Shown: positions 28,609-36,987, numbered from the stretch's first letter. The stretch: DNA of 64,000 nucleotides from Bifidobacterium vansinderenii (GCF_002234915.1 NZ_NEWD01000038.1:62001-126000), one strand, 5' to 3'. Program-made: numbers and translations. The notes: a model not told the origin generated them from the letters alone.

Positions 28609-29082
28609 ATGACTACACGAATGGAGATGACTCCACGGCGAGGCCGGGCGGATCGAAACGCCCTCAAGCCGTGGAGTTTTCGTTTGCCCCTGTGGGGCCG
28701 CATCCTCGTCAGCGCGGCCTCGGGCGCGATCGTCGGCTTCGTCGGCGCCGCTGCCCATCGCATGGGCGTCCAGTGGAGCATCCCCTACGGACTGGTGCTG
28801 TCGTTCCTCCTGCTCGGCATATCCACATGGTCGGCGCGGGCTCGATCCGGCAGCACGGGAGTGGGATTTCATCTCATCGCATCCGGTGCGGTGACCATGC
28901 TGATCCTGCAGATGTCCACCCAGTCCCGAGCGATGCTGATTTTCGGGTACACCTCGGACTCCTACACCTTCTTCATGCAGAAGACCGGCATCATCTGGAT
29001 GCTGGGCATGGTGGCGCTTCAGGTGCTCATGCTGATGCTGCCGAAACGGTGGTTCGACGTGCCCGATAGAAGGATTCGCTGA
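28609..29082 (+). CDS. Small four-helix membrane protein of unknown function
   Basis: 157 residues: basic N-terminus, then four hydrophobic segments (about residues 30-50, 58-76, 86-103 and 124-145) and a short basic tail. I do not recognise a family motif. It begins at ATG 28609 without a strong ribosome binding site; the ATG at 28624 (after GAATGGAG) is an alternative. Only two bases separate its stop from pheA, so it is likely cotranscribed with pheA-tyrA. It could help membrane handling of aromatic compounds, but nothing in the sequence shows this. Confidence 0.7.
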   Translation: MTTRMEMTPRRGRADRNALKPWSFRLPLWGRILVSAASGAIVGFVGAAAHRMGVQWSIPYGLVLSFLLLGISTWSARARSGSTGVGFHLIASGAVTMLILQMSTQSRAMLIFGYTSDSYTFFMQKTGIIWMLGMVALQVLMLMLPKRWFDVPDRRIR

Positions 29083-29084
29083 TT

Positions 29085-30047
29085 ATGACCGTGTCATTGC
29101 ATTATCTTGGGCCGCAGGGCTCGTTCACCCATCAGGCCGCTTCGGCCGCCGCGCAGCTCATCCCCGACGGGGGCGAATGCGTCGCCGCGCCGAACGTGCC
29201 GGCCATCTTCGACGCCGTGGCCAACGGCAACGGCTGGGGCGTGGTCGCCTGGGAGAACAATGTGGAGGGCTACGTGGTGCCGAACCTCGACGCCCTGATC
29301 GATGCCGAGGACGTGGCCGGATTCGCCCGCGTGAGCGTGGACGTCACCTTCGATGCGCTGGTCCGTCCGGGCCATGGCGACCTGACCGTGGTGCGCGCCC
29401 ACCCGCACGGGCTGGCGCAATGCTCCAAGTTCATCGCCGAGCATGCGCTCACCGCCGAGCCGTCGTCGTCCAACGCCGCGGCATGCCGTGACATCGCCGC
29501 CGACGAGGTGGCGCTCGGCCCCTCGATCTGCGCCGGCCTGTACGGACTGAACGTGCTGTGCAAGGGCGTGCAGGACTTCGATGGCGCCTCCACCGACTTT
29601 CTGGTGCTCGCCCCTCGCGAGCAGGTGCGCGAGCAGCTGGTTCAGGCCGAGACGCAGGGCGTCACTGAGTTCGAGTCCATCGTTGCGTTTATTCCATTGA
29701 GCACCGGCCCCGGTGTGCTGGCCGATCTGCTTGACGTGATCCGCGACGCCGGCCTGAATATGACCAGCTTCATCTCCCGCCCCATCAAGGGGCACGCGGG
29801 CACCTACAGCTTCATCGCCACGCTCGATGCGGCACCGTGGCAGCCGCAGTTCAAGGCGGTGCTCAACACCGTGGTGGCGCACGGAGATTGGGTGAAGACC
29901 CTGGCCGTCTATCCGCGACGTGAACGGCCGAATCCTCCGGTGAGCGCATGGATGCTGCCCGACGGCGGTGTGCGACTGACCCCCGAGGATACCGCGGCCG
30001 GCATGCAGTTCGAGCCGGACGATGACAAGGAGCTGCTATGGGCGTGA
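29085..30047 (+). CDS. pheA: Prephenate dehydratase
   Basis: 320-residue monofunctional enzyme turning prephenate into phenylpyruvate for phenylalanine synthesis. YLGPQGSFTHQAA is the N-terminal signature, NNVEGYVVPNLDALI and ALGPSICAGLYGLNVL follow, and a regulatory ACT domain occupies about 200-275 with SFISRPIKG (the Phe-binding ESRP equivalent). Oddity: the otherwise invariant Thr-Arg-Phe near residue 165-170 reads Thr-Asp-Phe (DGASTDFLVLAP). The start ATG 29085 is two bases after the membrane protein stop, and the end overlaps tyrA by 10 bases. Confidence 0.92.
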   Translation: MTVSLHYLGPQGSFTHQAASAAAQLIPDGGECVAAPNVPAIFDAVANGNGWGVVAWENNVEGYVVPNLDALIDAEDVAGFARVSVDVTFDALVRPGHGDLTVVRAHPHGLAQCSKFIAEHALTAEPSSSNAAACRDIAADEVALGPSICAGLYGLNVLCKGVQDFDGASTDFLVLAPREQVREQLVQAETQGVTEFESIVAFIPLSTGPGVLADLLDVIRDAGLNMTSFISRPIKGHAGTYSFIATLDAAPWQPQFKAVLNTVVAHGDWVKTLAVYPRRERPNPPVSAWMLPDGGVRLTPEDTAAGMQFEPDDDKELLWA

Positions 30048-31087
30048 ATGCGGAAGTGAATGCGAAGCCCGAGGCACGCGTGATCGCCGTTGCCGGACTG
30101 GGCCTGATCGGCGGATCGCTGGCCCGTCGTCTGGCGGACCGGGGCCGTCGCGTGATCGCATGGAACCACCGCCCGGCGCCCTATGATCTGGCGCGTGCCG
30201 CCGGCATCGAATGCGTGGACGACGTGACGGATCTGGCGCGTGCCGTTCCTGATGTACTCGTGCTGTGCACGCCGCTCAAGGCCATGCCCGACGTGCTGGC
30301 GAAACTGGCCCCCGTTCTGGACCGACGCACCGTGCTCACCGATGTGGGCAGCGTCAAGGGGCAGGTGCGTGACGAGGTGAAGGCCGCCGGCCTGAACGAC
30401 CTCTACGTGGGGGCGCATCCGATGGCCGGCAACGAATTCTCCGGCTATGCGGCCTCCGATCCGTCACTGTACGACGACGCCCTCTGGGCGATCACCTTCG
30501 ATGAACGTACTGCCTTCGACCGTCTGCTCGTCGTGGCCGACATGATCTGCGAGGGCGTGGGCGACCGTTTCATCGCGATCGACGACGATACCCACGATCA
30601 TGCTGCCGCGCTGATCAGCCATATGCCGCACGTGGTGTCCACCGCATTGGCCAACGAGCTGACCGAGACCCCGGGGCGCAACATCGCCCAGGCGCTTGCC
30701 GCCGGCTGTTGGCGGGACATGACCCGTGTGGCCCTCACCGACCCCGATCGCACCCGTGCGATGGTGGAGGAGGACGCCGCCAACGTGGCCATGCTGCTGC
30801 ACCATATGAGTGAGCGTCTGGACTCCATGGCGACGCTGCTGGAATCGGGTGACGAGACGGCTATGGCACGGATTCGTGAGTTCTTCGCCGTGGCCCGCCC
30901 GTACCGTGAGTACAAGGCCCGCGAGCGCGGGGGAGCGGCTCATGAGACCGTGACCGTGCGCATCGACGGCGGTGATGAGACCGTATGGCGCGGTCAGCTG
31001 TTGGAATCCGCCAAGCGTGGCGAGCACGTCACGCACATGACCGATCGCGGCCATGCCGTTGCCGAGGTCCGCACCGCCCTTGTCTAG
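30038..31087 (+). CDS. tyrA: Prephenate dehydrogenase
   Basis: 349-residue NAD(P)-dependent enzyme that makes 4-hydroxyphenylpyruvate for tyrosine. N-terminal Rossmann motif VAGLGLIGGSLARRLADRG, then VLCTPLKAMPDVL, TDVGSVKG, GAHPMAGNEFSGYAASD and the dimerisation part with DHDHAAALISHMPHVVSTAL-like helix. No ACT domain. ATG 30038 lies inside the end of pheA (10-base overlap), so phenylalanine and tyrosine branches are coupled. Confidence 0.94.
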   Translation: MGVNAEVNAKPEARVIAVAGLGLIGGSLARRLADRGRRVIAWNHRPAPYDLARAAGIECVDDVTDLARAVPDVLVLCTPLKAMPDVLAKLAPVLDRRTVLTDVGSVKGQVRDEVKAAGLNDLYVGAHPMAGNEFSGYAASDPSLYDDALWAITFDERTAFDRLLVVADMICEGVGDRFIAIDDDTHDHAAALISHMPHVVSTALANELTETPGRNIAQALAAGCWRDMTRVALTDPDRTRAMVEEDAANVAMLLHHMSERLDSMATLLESGDETAMARIREFFAVARPYREYKARERGGAAHETVTVRIDGGDETVWRGQLLESAKRGEHVTHMTDRGHAVAEVRTALV

Positions 31088-31105
31088 GTAGTCTTCTTGC
31101 CCCGT

Positions 31106-31146
31106 GTGCTCCCTCCCCATGGGGCATAGCACGTCTGAGGCTTTTT
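31106..31146 (+). terminator. Terminator after tyrA, built from a degenerate repeat fragment
   Basis: GTGCT (31106-31110) pairs with AGCAC (31128-31132) around an inner CCCC-AT-GGGG stem; TTTTT follows at 31142-31146. The first bases, GTGCTCCCTCC, match the start of the dispersed repeat found 45 bases downstream. Confidence 0.6.
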
Positions 31147-31150
31147 CTCT

Positions 31151-31197
31151 GTGCTCCCTCCAAGGGAGGGAGCTGTCACGCAGTGACTGAGGGAGGG
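31151..31197 (+). repeat. Two-hairpin intergenic repeat, copy A
   Basis: Starts GTGCTCCCTCC and ends TGAGGGAGGG. Hairpin 1: GCTCCCTCC, loop AAG, GGAGGGAGC. Hairpin 2: GTCAC, loop GCA, GTGAC. Lies between the ends of the convergent tyrA and tetR genes. Confidence 0.9.
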
Positions 31198-31218
31198 ATG
31201 CACTGTCAAAAGCTCTCC

Positions 31219-31818
31219 CTAGCTCAGCAGGTCCGCCGGCGCCAGCGTACGCCCGCGATCGATGATCGTGGCGATGGTTTCGGGCGACTCCTCGCATCCG
31301 CGCTTGAGCCACAGCCAGATGACGGCGGTGAGCGACGCCGCAAGCATCTCCCTCGCATAGACCGAGGGGATGTCGTCGCGGCCGGGTTTCTTGCCCACCT
31401 TCTCCGCCTCGATGAGCAGCAGTTCGGTGGTGATGTCCTTGGTGCGGTTGTACAGCTGCATGTCGTTGCCGCTGTGGGAGATGGCGTCGAAGAACGCGAA
31501 GTCGTTCTTGATGTAGCGCAGGCCTCCAAGCAGGGCCATGTACGGGATGAGCTGGCCTTCGGGGCCGGACGTCTGCTGGTGGAGGGGCGCGGAGCCCGGA
31601 CTGAGCATGATCTGCGTCAGATCGCTCATGGCGTTGGCGAGCAGCTGCTGGCGCAGATCGAACTTGTCGGTGTAGTGCGTGTAGAACGTGCCGCGGTTGA
31701 TGTGCGCCTCGCGGGCGAGATCGCTGACGGTCATGGCGTCGAATCCCTTGGCGTTCGTCAGCGTGATGAACGCCTCCTTGATGGCGCCTTCGGTGCGTGT
31801 GTTCCTGCGTTGTACCAT
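31219..31818 (-). CDS. TetR/AcrR-family transcriptional regulator
   Basis: 199 residues. The N-terminal helix-turn-helix is clear: RRNTRTEGAIKEAFITLTNA, GFDAMTVSDLAREAHINRGT then FYTHYTDKFDLRQQLL (TetR_N with the HINRGTFYTHY recognition helix). The C-terminal 130 residues are the effector domain. ATG 31818 is preceded by AAGGAGAGCCC; a longer frame to 31875 has no support. A palindrome at 31910-31931 lies about 90 bases upstream, where an autorepressor would bind. No exporter is adjacent, so its other targets lie elsewhere or are absent. Confidence 0.9.
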   Translation of the reverse strand: MVQRRNTRTEGAIKEAFITLTNAKGFDAMTVSDLAREAHINRGTFYTHYTDKFDLRQQLLANAMSDLTQIMLSPGSAPLHQQTSGPEGQLIPYMALLGGLRYIKNDFAFFDAISHSGNDMQLYNRTKDITTELLLIEAEKVGKKPGRDDIPSVYAREMLAASLTAVIWLWLKRGCEESPETIATIIDRGRTLAPADLLS

Positions 31819-31909
31819 GGGCTCTCCTTGCGGTCGACTGCGGACAGACCGGTCCGTCCGCAGTCCTTCGTGCATGTGTTTCGGACCAGCCTATCACTGA
31901 CCATAATCA

Positions 31910-31931
31910 ACACGTTGTTCGTATAACGTGT
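31910..31931. promoter_or_regulatory. Palindrome upstream of tetR, candidate operator
   Basis: ACACGTT (31910-31916) and AACGTGT (31925-31931) are perfect inverted copies with an 8-base spacer, a typical TetR-site size. Confidence 0.55.
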
Positions 31932-31940
31932 GTGAGGAGG

Positions 31941-32201
31941 TCATGCGCGTCGGACGGGGAACTGCGGGCGTTCGGGAACCGGCTTGAGCCGTACGATGCT
32001 GGCCGCGTCGACGGACACGATCTCGGCCTTTCGTCGTCCGTTCGCCGATTCGTCGCGCAGCATCGTCAACGTTCGTCCGTCCCATCCGGTGACGTGCCCC
32101 ACGTAGTCGCGATACTTTTCCCGCCCGTCGTGCTCGTCCACGCCGATGAGGGTGCGCACCACGATGCGTGCGCCGGTCGGAATATGCTTCGGTAGGATCA
32201 T
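31941..32201 (-). CDS. Small SH3-like barrel protein of unknown function
   Basis: 86 residues, MILPKHIPTGARIVVRTLIG at the start and IVSVDAASIVRLKPVPERPQ near the end. The pattern (GARxVVR, WDGRTLTMLRD, V..AxIVxLKPVPERP) resembles the short SH3-like domain that precedes some actinobacterial GNAT acetyltransferases, but here no acetyltransferase follows, so it is free-standing. No good ribosome binding site is seen before ATG 32201. A longer frame upstream is a shadow of the DASS gene. Function unknown. Confidence 0.6.
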   Translation of the reverse strand: MILPKHIPTGARIVVRTLIGVDEHDGREKYRDYVGHVTGWDGRTLTMLRDESANGRRKAEIVSVDAASIVRLKPVPERPQFPVRRA

Positions 32202-32395
32202 GGTTTCGAGTGTAATCGTCGGTTCGATGTCGTCGAATGCAGATCGGCGATCAATGTCAACGATGTGATTTGCGTCACATCGATCGGTTGCCATCGGTTT
32301 CCTCGAGGTGCCGTAACCCGGGCAGGAGTAACGTGAATACCGATTGGTGGGAAGCCCTGCTCCGGACCAGAATCCCGGATGCCAACGGGGATGAG

Positions 32396-32433
32396 AAAAC
32401 CTCTTCGCGAACAATGATGTGCGAAGAGGTTTT
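32396..32433. terminator. Bidirectional terminator
   Basis: AAAACCTCTTCGC (32396-32408) and GCGAAGAGGTTTT (32421-32433) form a perfect 13-bp stem with A-run and T-run on opposite sides. On the minus strand it lies 31 bases after the DASS carrier stop. Confidence 0.88.
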
Positions 32434-32464
32434 TCTTTGTGTAGGTCCGATTGCTCCGGATCCG

Positions 32465-33940
32465 TCACCACAGGCCGATGATCTTCCACCAGCCCATGCC
32501 CACGGTCAGCCAGATCGCCACCGTCACGATGCCGCACAGGAAGCCGATCTTCAGGAACTCCGGCGTCTTGAGGTAGCCGGCGCCGTAGATCAGTGCCGCC
32601 GGACCGGACGCGTAGTGCGTCATGGCGCCGATCAGGCCGGTGGCGCAGCCCAGCATCAGCGCGGAGGCGACCGGGGGAGCGCCGGCGGCCACGGCCACGC
32701 CGAGGAACAGCGTGTACAGGGCCACCGCCTGGGCCAGTTCGGCGGCGAACATGTAGTGCATCAGGAAGTAGCAGACGGTGAGCAGAGCGAGCACCGCCAT
32801 CCACGGCATGCCCGAGGTGGCGTCGGCGATCATCTCGCCGGCCCATTCGGTCACGCCCAGCTCGTTGAGCGGCGTGGCCATGCCCACCAGCACGCCGAAG
32901 AAGATCAGCGTGGACCATGCCGACTTGTTGGCCGCCATGTCCTGCCAGCTGATGATGCCGGTGGCCAGCAGTACGGCCACGCCCAGGAACGCCACGGTGG
33001 TCGCATTGATGCCGGTCATGGAGCCGGTGGCCCACAGCACGAGCATCACCACGAACGTCGCCGCCATGATCCACTCCCGCATGCTCAGACGTCCCAGCTG
33101 CTTCAGTTCGTCACGGGCGTCGGACTGGGCGGACGGCACATGCTTGATCGTGGGCGGGTACACCTTGTACACCAGCGCGGGGATGATCAGCAGACTCAGC
33201 ACGCCGGGCACGATGCCGGCCAGCGCCCACGTGCCCCAGCCGATCGTCACATTGCTGTCGGCGGCGAGCTGCACCACCACCGGGCCCGCGGCCATGGACG
33301 TGACGAACATGGCGGAGGTGATGGCGTTCACGTTGTTCGCCGTCACGGCCAGGTACGCGCCGATGCGGCGACGGGATTCGTCGCTCTCCGGCGTGGACTT
33401 CTGCACGTCGCTGATCGACGTGATGATCGGGAACAGGATGCCGCCCAGTCGTGCGGTGTTCGACGGCGTGGCCGGCGCCAGCAGCAGGTCGGCCGCCGAC
33501 AGGCCATAGGAGATGCCGAGCGTGGATTTGCCGAGCAGACTGATGAACACCAATGCCACACGACGGCCCAGTCCGGTCTTCACGAATCCCTGGGCGATGA
33601 AGAAGGCCGCCACGATCAGCCAGATTGAGGCGCTGCCCAGACCGGAGAACGCCGCCGTCTTCGGATCCATCGTTCCGGTGAGCATCGCCGCCGTCAGCCC
33701 GATGATCGCCACCGCGGCCGTGGGCAGCGGCTGCAGGATCAGGCCGAGGATCGTGCCAAGGAAGATCGCCAGCATATGCATGGCCTGTGGTTCGAGTCCG
33801 TCCGGTGCGGGAACGACGTAGATCGCAACGGTGACGGCCACGCAGATCGCCGCCTTGATCAGACGCGCCGGTTCGAAGGCCGTCCTCGACGTGTCTTTGG
33901 CGGTCCGTGCGGCGGTGTTGATGCTCGCTGCTGCTGCCAT
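32465..33940 (-). CDS. DASS/SLC13-family dicarboxylate transporter (probable malate uptake)
   Basis: 491-residue inner-membrane carrier with about 11-13 helices. The repeats with hairpin-tip motifs are visible (SAADLLLAPATPSNTARLGG in the first half, matching the Ser-Asn-Thr substrate motif, and ALMLGCATGLIGAMTHYASG in the second), as in CitT, YflS and SodiT-type 2-oxoglutarate/malate translocators. ATG 33940 follows AAAGGAGCACATC; translation from 34036 adds an unrelated head. It is divergent from a malolactic/malic enzyme gene and shares a regulatory region with it, which points to malate or a similar C4 acid as substrate. Confidence 0.87.
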   Translation of the reverse strand: MAAAASINTAARTAKDTSRTAFEPARLIKAAICVAVTVAIYVVPAPDGLEPQAMHMLAIFLGTILGLILQPLPTAAVAIIGLTAAMLTGTMDPKTAAFSGLGSASIWLIVAAFFIAQGFVKTGLGRRVALVFISLLGKSTLGISYGLSAADLLLAPATPSNTARLGGILFPIITSISDVQKSTPESDESRRRIGAYLAVTANNVNAITSAMFVTSMAAGPVVVQLAADSNVTIGWGTWALAGIVPGVLSLLIIPALVYKVYPPTIKHVPSAQSDARDELKQLGRLSMREWIMAATFVVMLVLWATGSMTGINATTVAFLGVAVLLATGIISWQDMAANKSAWSTLIFFGVLVGMATPLNELGVTEWAGEMIADATSGMPWMAVLALLTVCYFLMHYMFAAELAQAVALYTLFLGVAVAAGAPPVASALMLGCATGLIGAMTHYASGPAALIYGAGYLKTPEFLKIGFLCGIVTVAIWLTVGMGWWKIIGLW

Positions 33941-34034
33941 GATGTGCTCCTTTACACGAAAGATTGGTGGCCCGCCGCGGCATCCTTGTGGCGACGGGCT
34001 ATGCACCCGAGCATAGAAATCTGTGAACTGCCTC

Positions 34035-34132
34035 ACAAATAACGAATGACAATATGGGTGCGACTCACCGTGCCATATGTCGGGATCGTTGCGATGTCAG
34101 GCGTGTCGTGCATATAAACAGGACTTATTTGT
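34035..34132. promoter_or_regulatory. Shared divergent promoter region with mirrored operator boxes
   Basis: TTATTTGT occurs on the plus strand at 34125-34132 and, inverted as ACAAATAA, at 34035-34042. Each copy lies exactly six bases after a -10-like box: TATAAA (34113-34118; -35 TTGCGA at 34089-34094, spacer 18) for the enzyme gene, and TATTGT (minus strand, 34054-34049) for the carrier gene. Same spacing at both promoters suggests one regulator blocking both. Confidence 0.65.
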
Positions 34133-34215
34133 AGAGCGGTCGGCGGCTTCCTAATTTGGGAGACATCAACCGGGCAAGGACGCCCACGCCGTTCCAAGAA
34201 AAGAGGATGATCGAC

Positions 34216-35838
34216 ATGACCGGATTCGCCACTCTGAAGGACTCCTTTGTCAACAAGGGCATCGCCTACACTGCCGATGAACGCGTGGCCGCGGACGTCG
34301 ACGGCCTGCTGCCCGCCGCGGTGCAGTCGCTCGACCTGCAGGAACAGGCCATGTACGCACGATTCCACAGCCTTGACAAGGACATTGAGAAGCGCCTGTA
34401 CCTGATGGGCGTGTGCCGTGAGAACCGTCGCCTGTTCTATCACGGCATGGCCAAGCATCTGACCGAATACATGCCGATCGTCTACGCGCCCACCGTGGCC
34501 CAGTCGATCCAGCGCTACGACGAGTTCTACTTCGGATCCGACGTGGCCTACGTGTCGATCGAGCATCCCGAACGCATCAAGGACGCGCTGCGCCAGTACG
34601 CTCAGGGTCGCGACATCGACCTGATCGTCGCCACCGACGGCGAGGGCATCCTCGGCATCGGCGACTGGGGCGCCCAGGGCGCGGAGATCCTCACCGGCAA
34701 GCTCGCCGTGTACACCGCCGCCGCAGGCATCGACCCCGCCCGCGTGCTGCCCGTCATGATTGACGTGGGCACCGACCGTCAGGAGCTGCTCGACAACCCG
34801 CACTACGTGGGCAACCGCTTCCCGCGCGTCCGCGGACAGCGCTACGACGACTTCATCGAAGCGTTCGTACGCGACAGTCTGGAACTCTACCCGGACGCGC
34901 TGCTGCACTGGGAGGACTTCGGCCGCCCGTGCGCCGCGCCGATCCTGGAACGCTACCGTCACGATGTGCTCACGCTCAATGACGACATTCAGGGCACCGG
35001 CGTGACCGTGCTCGCCGCCCTCGTGGCCGCCCGCCGCATCGCCGGCACGAGCTACGACGACACGCGCATCCTCGTGTTCGGTGCAGGCACCGCCGGCGTG
35101 GGCATCGCCGACCAGCTCGTCGACGACATGGTGCTCGAGGGAGGCATGGACCGCGCCGACGCCATGAGCCGCGTGGCGCTTGTGGACCGTTACGGTCTGA
35201 TCCTCGCCGGTCAGGAAGGACTGACCGAAGGCCAGGCCAAGTACGCGCACGATCCGGCCGAATTCGCCGGTCTTGACGACATCACCGATCTGGCCGCCGT
35301 GGTCGACGCGTTCAAGCCGTCCGTGCTCATCGGCACCTCCACCCGTCCCGGCGCATTCAACGAGCAGGTGGTCCGCGCCATGGCCTCCCACGTGGAACGC
35401 CCGCTGATCTGCCCGATCTCCAACCCCACCGAACTGTCCGAGGCCAAGGCCGCCGATGTGATCCGCTGGACCGAAGGCCGCGCGTTCGTGATCACCGGCA
35501 CCCCGTCCGCCCCCGTGGAGTACAACGGCGTGACCTACCACATCGGCCAGGGCAACAACGCGCTCATGTATCCCGGCATCTGCTTCGGCGCGATCGTCGG
35601 CAAGGCCCGACTCATCAGCGACCGCATGCTGCTCGCCGCCGCACACGCCATCTCCGGCATGATCGACGTGAACGAGCCCGGCGCCGCCGTTCTGCCGCCC
35701 GTCTCGTCGCTCACCGAGATCTCCCGCCGCGTGGCCATCGCCGTGGCCGAGCAGGCCATCGCCGAAGGACTCAACCGCGAGCCGGTGCCGGACGTGCCCG
35801 CCGCGGTGGAGGCCAACACCTGGCATCCCGAAGCATAG
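34216..35838 (+). CDS. Malolactic enzyme / NAD-dependent malic enzyme
   Basis: 540 residues. Converts malate to lactate plus CO2 (malolactic) or to pyruvate plus CO2 (malic). The whole chain follows lactic acid bacterial MleS closely: FVNKGIAYTADER near the start, MPIVYAPTVAQSIQRYDE, DLIVATDGEGILGIGDWGAQ, LTLNDDIQGTGV, FGAGTAGVGIADQL and ISNPTELSEAKAADVIRWT. Sequence reading alone cannot separate the two activities. ATG 34216 is nine bases after AGAGG; ATG 34207 touches that site. Context (divergent carrier, downstream LysR) resembles mleR-mleS-mleP loci of lactic acid bacteria, favouring malolactic conversion. Confidence 0.9.
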   Translation: MTGFATLKDSFVNKGIAYTADERVAADVDGLLPAAVQSLDLQEQAMYARFHSLDKDIEKRLYLMGVCRENRRLFYHGMAKHLTEYMPIVYAPTVAQSIQRYDEFYFGSDVAYVSIEHPERIKDALRQYAQGRDIDLIVATDGEGILGIGDWGAQGAEILTGKLAVYTAAAGIDPARVLPVMIDVGTDRQELLDNPHYVGNRFPRVRGQRYDDFIEAFVRDSLELYPDALLHWEDFGRPCAAPILERYRHDVLTLNDDIQGTGVTVLAALVAARRIAGTSYDDTRILVFGAGTAGVGIADQLVDDMVLEGGMDRADAMSRVALVDRYGLILAGQEGLTEGQAKYAHDPAEFAGLDDITDLAAVVDAFKPSVLIGTSTRPGAFNEQVVRAMASHVERPLICPISNPTELSEAKAADVIRWTEGRAFVITGTPSAPVEYNGVTYHIGQGNNALMYPGICFGAIVGKARLISDRMLLAAAHAISGMIDVNEPGAAVLPPVSSLTEISRRVAIAVAEQAIAEGLNREPVPDVPAAVEANTWHPEA

Positions 35839-35858
35839 GCCTTTCCTCGGTCTGATTC

Positions 35859-35930
35859 AAGCCTCCCCGCATCCTTCCGCGTCCTCCACGTACAATGGCT
35901 GGAGAACAACGGCGGAAAGCGGGGAGGCTT
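35859..35930 (+). promoter_or_regulatory. 12-bp inverted repeat enclosing the LysR promoter and hiding its ribosome binding site
   Basis: AAGCCTCCCCGC (35859-35870) and GCGGGGAGGCTT (35919-35930) are perfect inverted copies 48 bases apart. The second arm contains GGGGAGG (35921-35927), the ribosome binding site of the LysR gene; the loop holds a -10-like TACAAT (35892-35897). In transcripts coming from the upstream gene the site would be paired. Confidence 0.65.
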
Positions 35931-35935
35931 TGCCT

Positions 35936-36907
35936 ATGGCGTCGATCGACAACGTGCGCGACATGGAACTGTTCCAGCTCGTCGCGGAACTCGGCAGCTT
36001 CACCGACGCGGCGGCCGCAGCCCACGTCTCCCAGCCCACGGTGTCACTGGCGGTCAAGCGACTGGAACAGCGACTCGGCGCCACCCTGGTGGAACGCCAT
36101 CGATTCGGGGCCAAGGGCGGCATCTCCCTGACCGAGGCCGGACTCGTGGTCATGCGGCACACGGCGTCGATCCTCGGCGAACTCGACCAACTGTCCGAGG
36201 AACTGCAGGCGGCACGGCAGACGAGCCGATACAACGTGGGACTGCCTCCCATCATCTCCGCCTACCTGCTCGGCGCCGACTCGCTCGACACGCTCGCCCA
36301 CCGTCTCGGCGGACAGGTGGACGTGCAGTCCGTGGGATCGCGGCGACTCATGCGGCAGATCGAACGGCACGCCGTAGACTTCGGCGCCGTGGCCAGCGTG
36401 GATCAAGCGCCCAGCGTCGGCGGCATCCAGACGTTCCGCATCGCATCGTTCCCGTTCGTGCTCGCCTACGCACCGGGCAATCCGCCGCAAGGACTGGCCG
36501 CAGTAGGGGAGCGGACGGTCTTCGACTTCTCCGATGCCACGCTGGTCGACACCCTGCGGTTCGTCACGCTCGGCGACGACTTCGTCCACTCCAAGGCCGC
36601 CACCGCGTTCCTGCGCTCGCACGTGGACACCACACGGCTCATCGAAGTGTCCGACGTGAACACCATGAAGGCGATCATCACATCAGGCCTGGCCGTGGGC
36701 CTCATGGCCTCGGTGGCCGTCGACCACGACGACCGACTGGCGTCGATGCCGGTCGTCGGAGTGAACCTGCCCGACTTCGACGTCTACGTGTTCAACGACG
36801 AGACCCGCGAGGCCGCAAATCAGGAGCGCGGGCTGGACGAACACGCCCCGGAGCCCCCATCGCAGACCTTCCTCGACATCATCGGCGAGCATCTGTCCCG
36901 GAAATAG
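35936..36907 (+). CDS. LysR-family transcriptional regulator
   Basis: 323 residues. The winged helix-turn-helix spans about residues 8-66: MELFQLVAELGSFTDAAAAA, HVSQPTVSLAVKRLEQRLGA and LVERHRFGAKGGISLTEAG. The remainder is the periplasmic-binding-like co-inducer domain (from about 95). ATG 35936 lies eight bases after GGGGAGG. It directly follows the malolactic/malic enzyme gene, as MleR accompanies mle genes, so it most likely activates that enzyme and the carrier with malate as co-inducer (inference). Its expression may be limited by the hairpin at 35859-35930. Confidence 0.88.
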   Translation: MASIDNVRDMELFQLVAELGSFTDAAAAAHVSQPTVSLAVKRLEQRLGATLVERHRFGAKGGISLTEAGLVVMRHTASILGELDQLSEELQAARQTSRYNVGLPPIISAYLLGADSLDTLAHRLGGQVDVQSVGSRRLMRQIERHAVDFGAVASVDQAPSVGGIQTFRIASFPFVLAYAPGNPPQGLAAVGERTVFDFSDATLVDTLRFVTLGDDFVHSKAATAFLRSHVDTTRLIEVSDVNTMKAIITSGLAVGLMASVAVDHDDRLASMPVVGVNLPDFDVYVFNDETREAANQERGLDEHAPEPPSQTFLDIIGEHLSRK

Positions 36908-36936
36908 ACGGCCTGGGGCGTGACAAAGAAGAGCGG

Positions 36937-36987
36937 GTGCTCCCTCCAAGGGAGGGAGCTGTCACGCACAGCGTGACTGAGGGAGGG
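36937..36987 (+). repeat. Two-hairpin intergenic repeat, copy B
   Basis: Hairpin 1: GCTCCCTCC, loop AAG, GGAGGGAGC. Hairpin 2: GTCACGC, loop ACA, GCGTGAC; ends TGAGGGAGGG. Followed at about 36998-37014 by an inverted fragment CCCCTCCCTCAGTCACC. Confidence 0.9.

Noticed and set aside
32333-32440. GTG with AGGAG in front, two adjacent Trp codons (TGGTGG) and a terminator hairpin just downstream, resembling a trp attenuator leader.
   Set aside because: The frame has no stop before or in the hairpin and no tryptophan gene follows on that strand; the hairpin is well explained as the terminator of the DASS gene.
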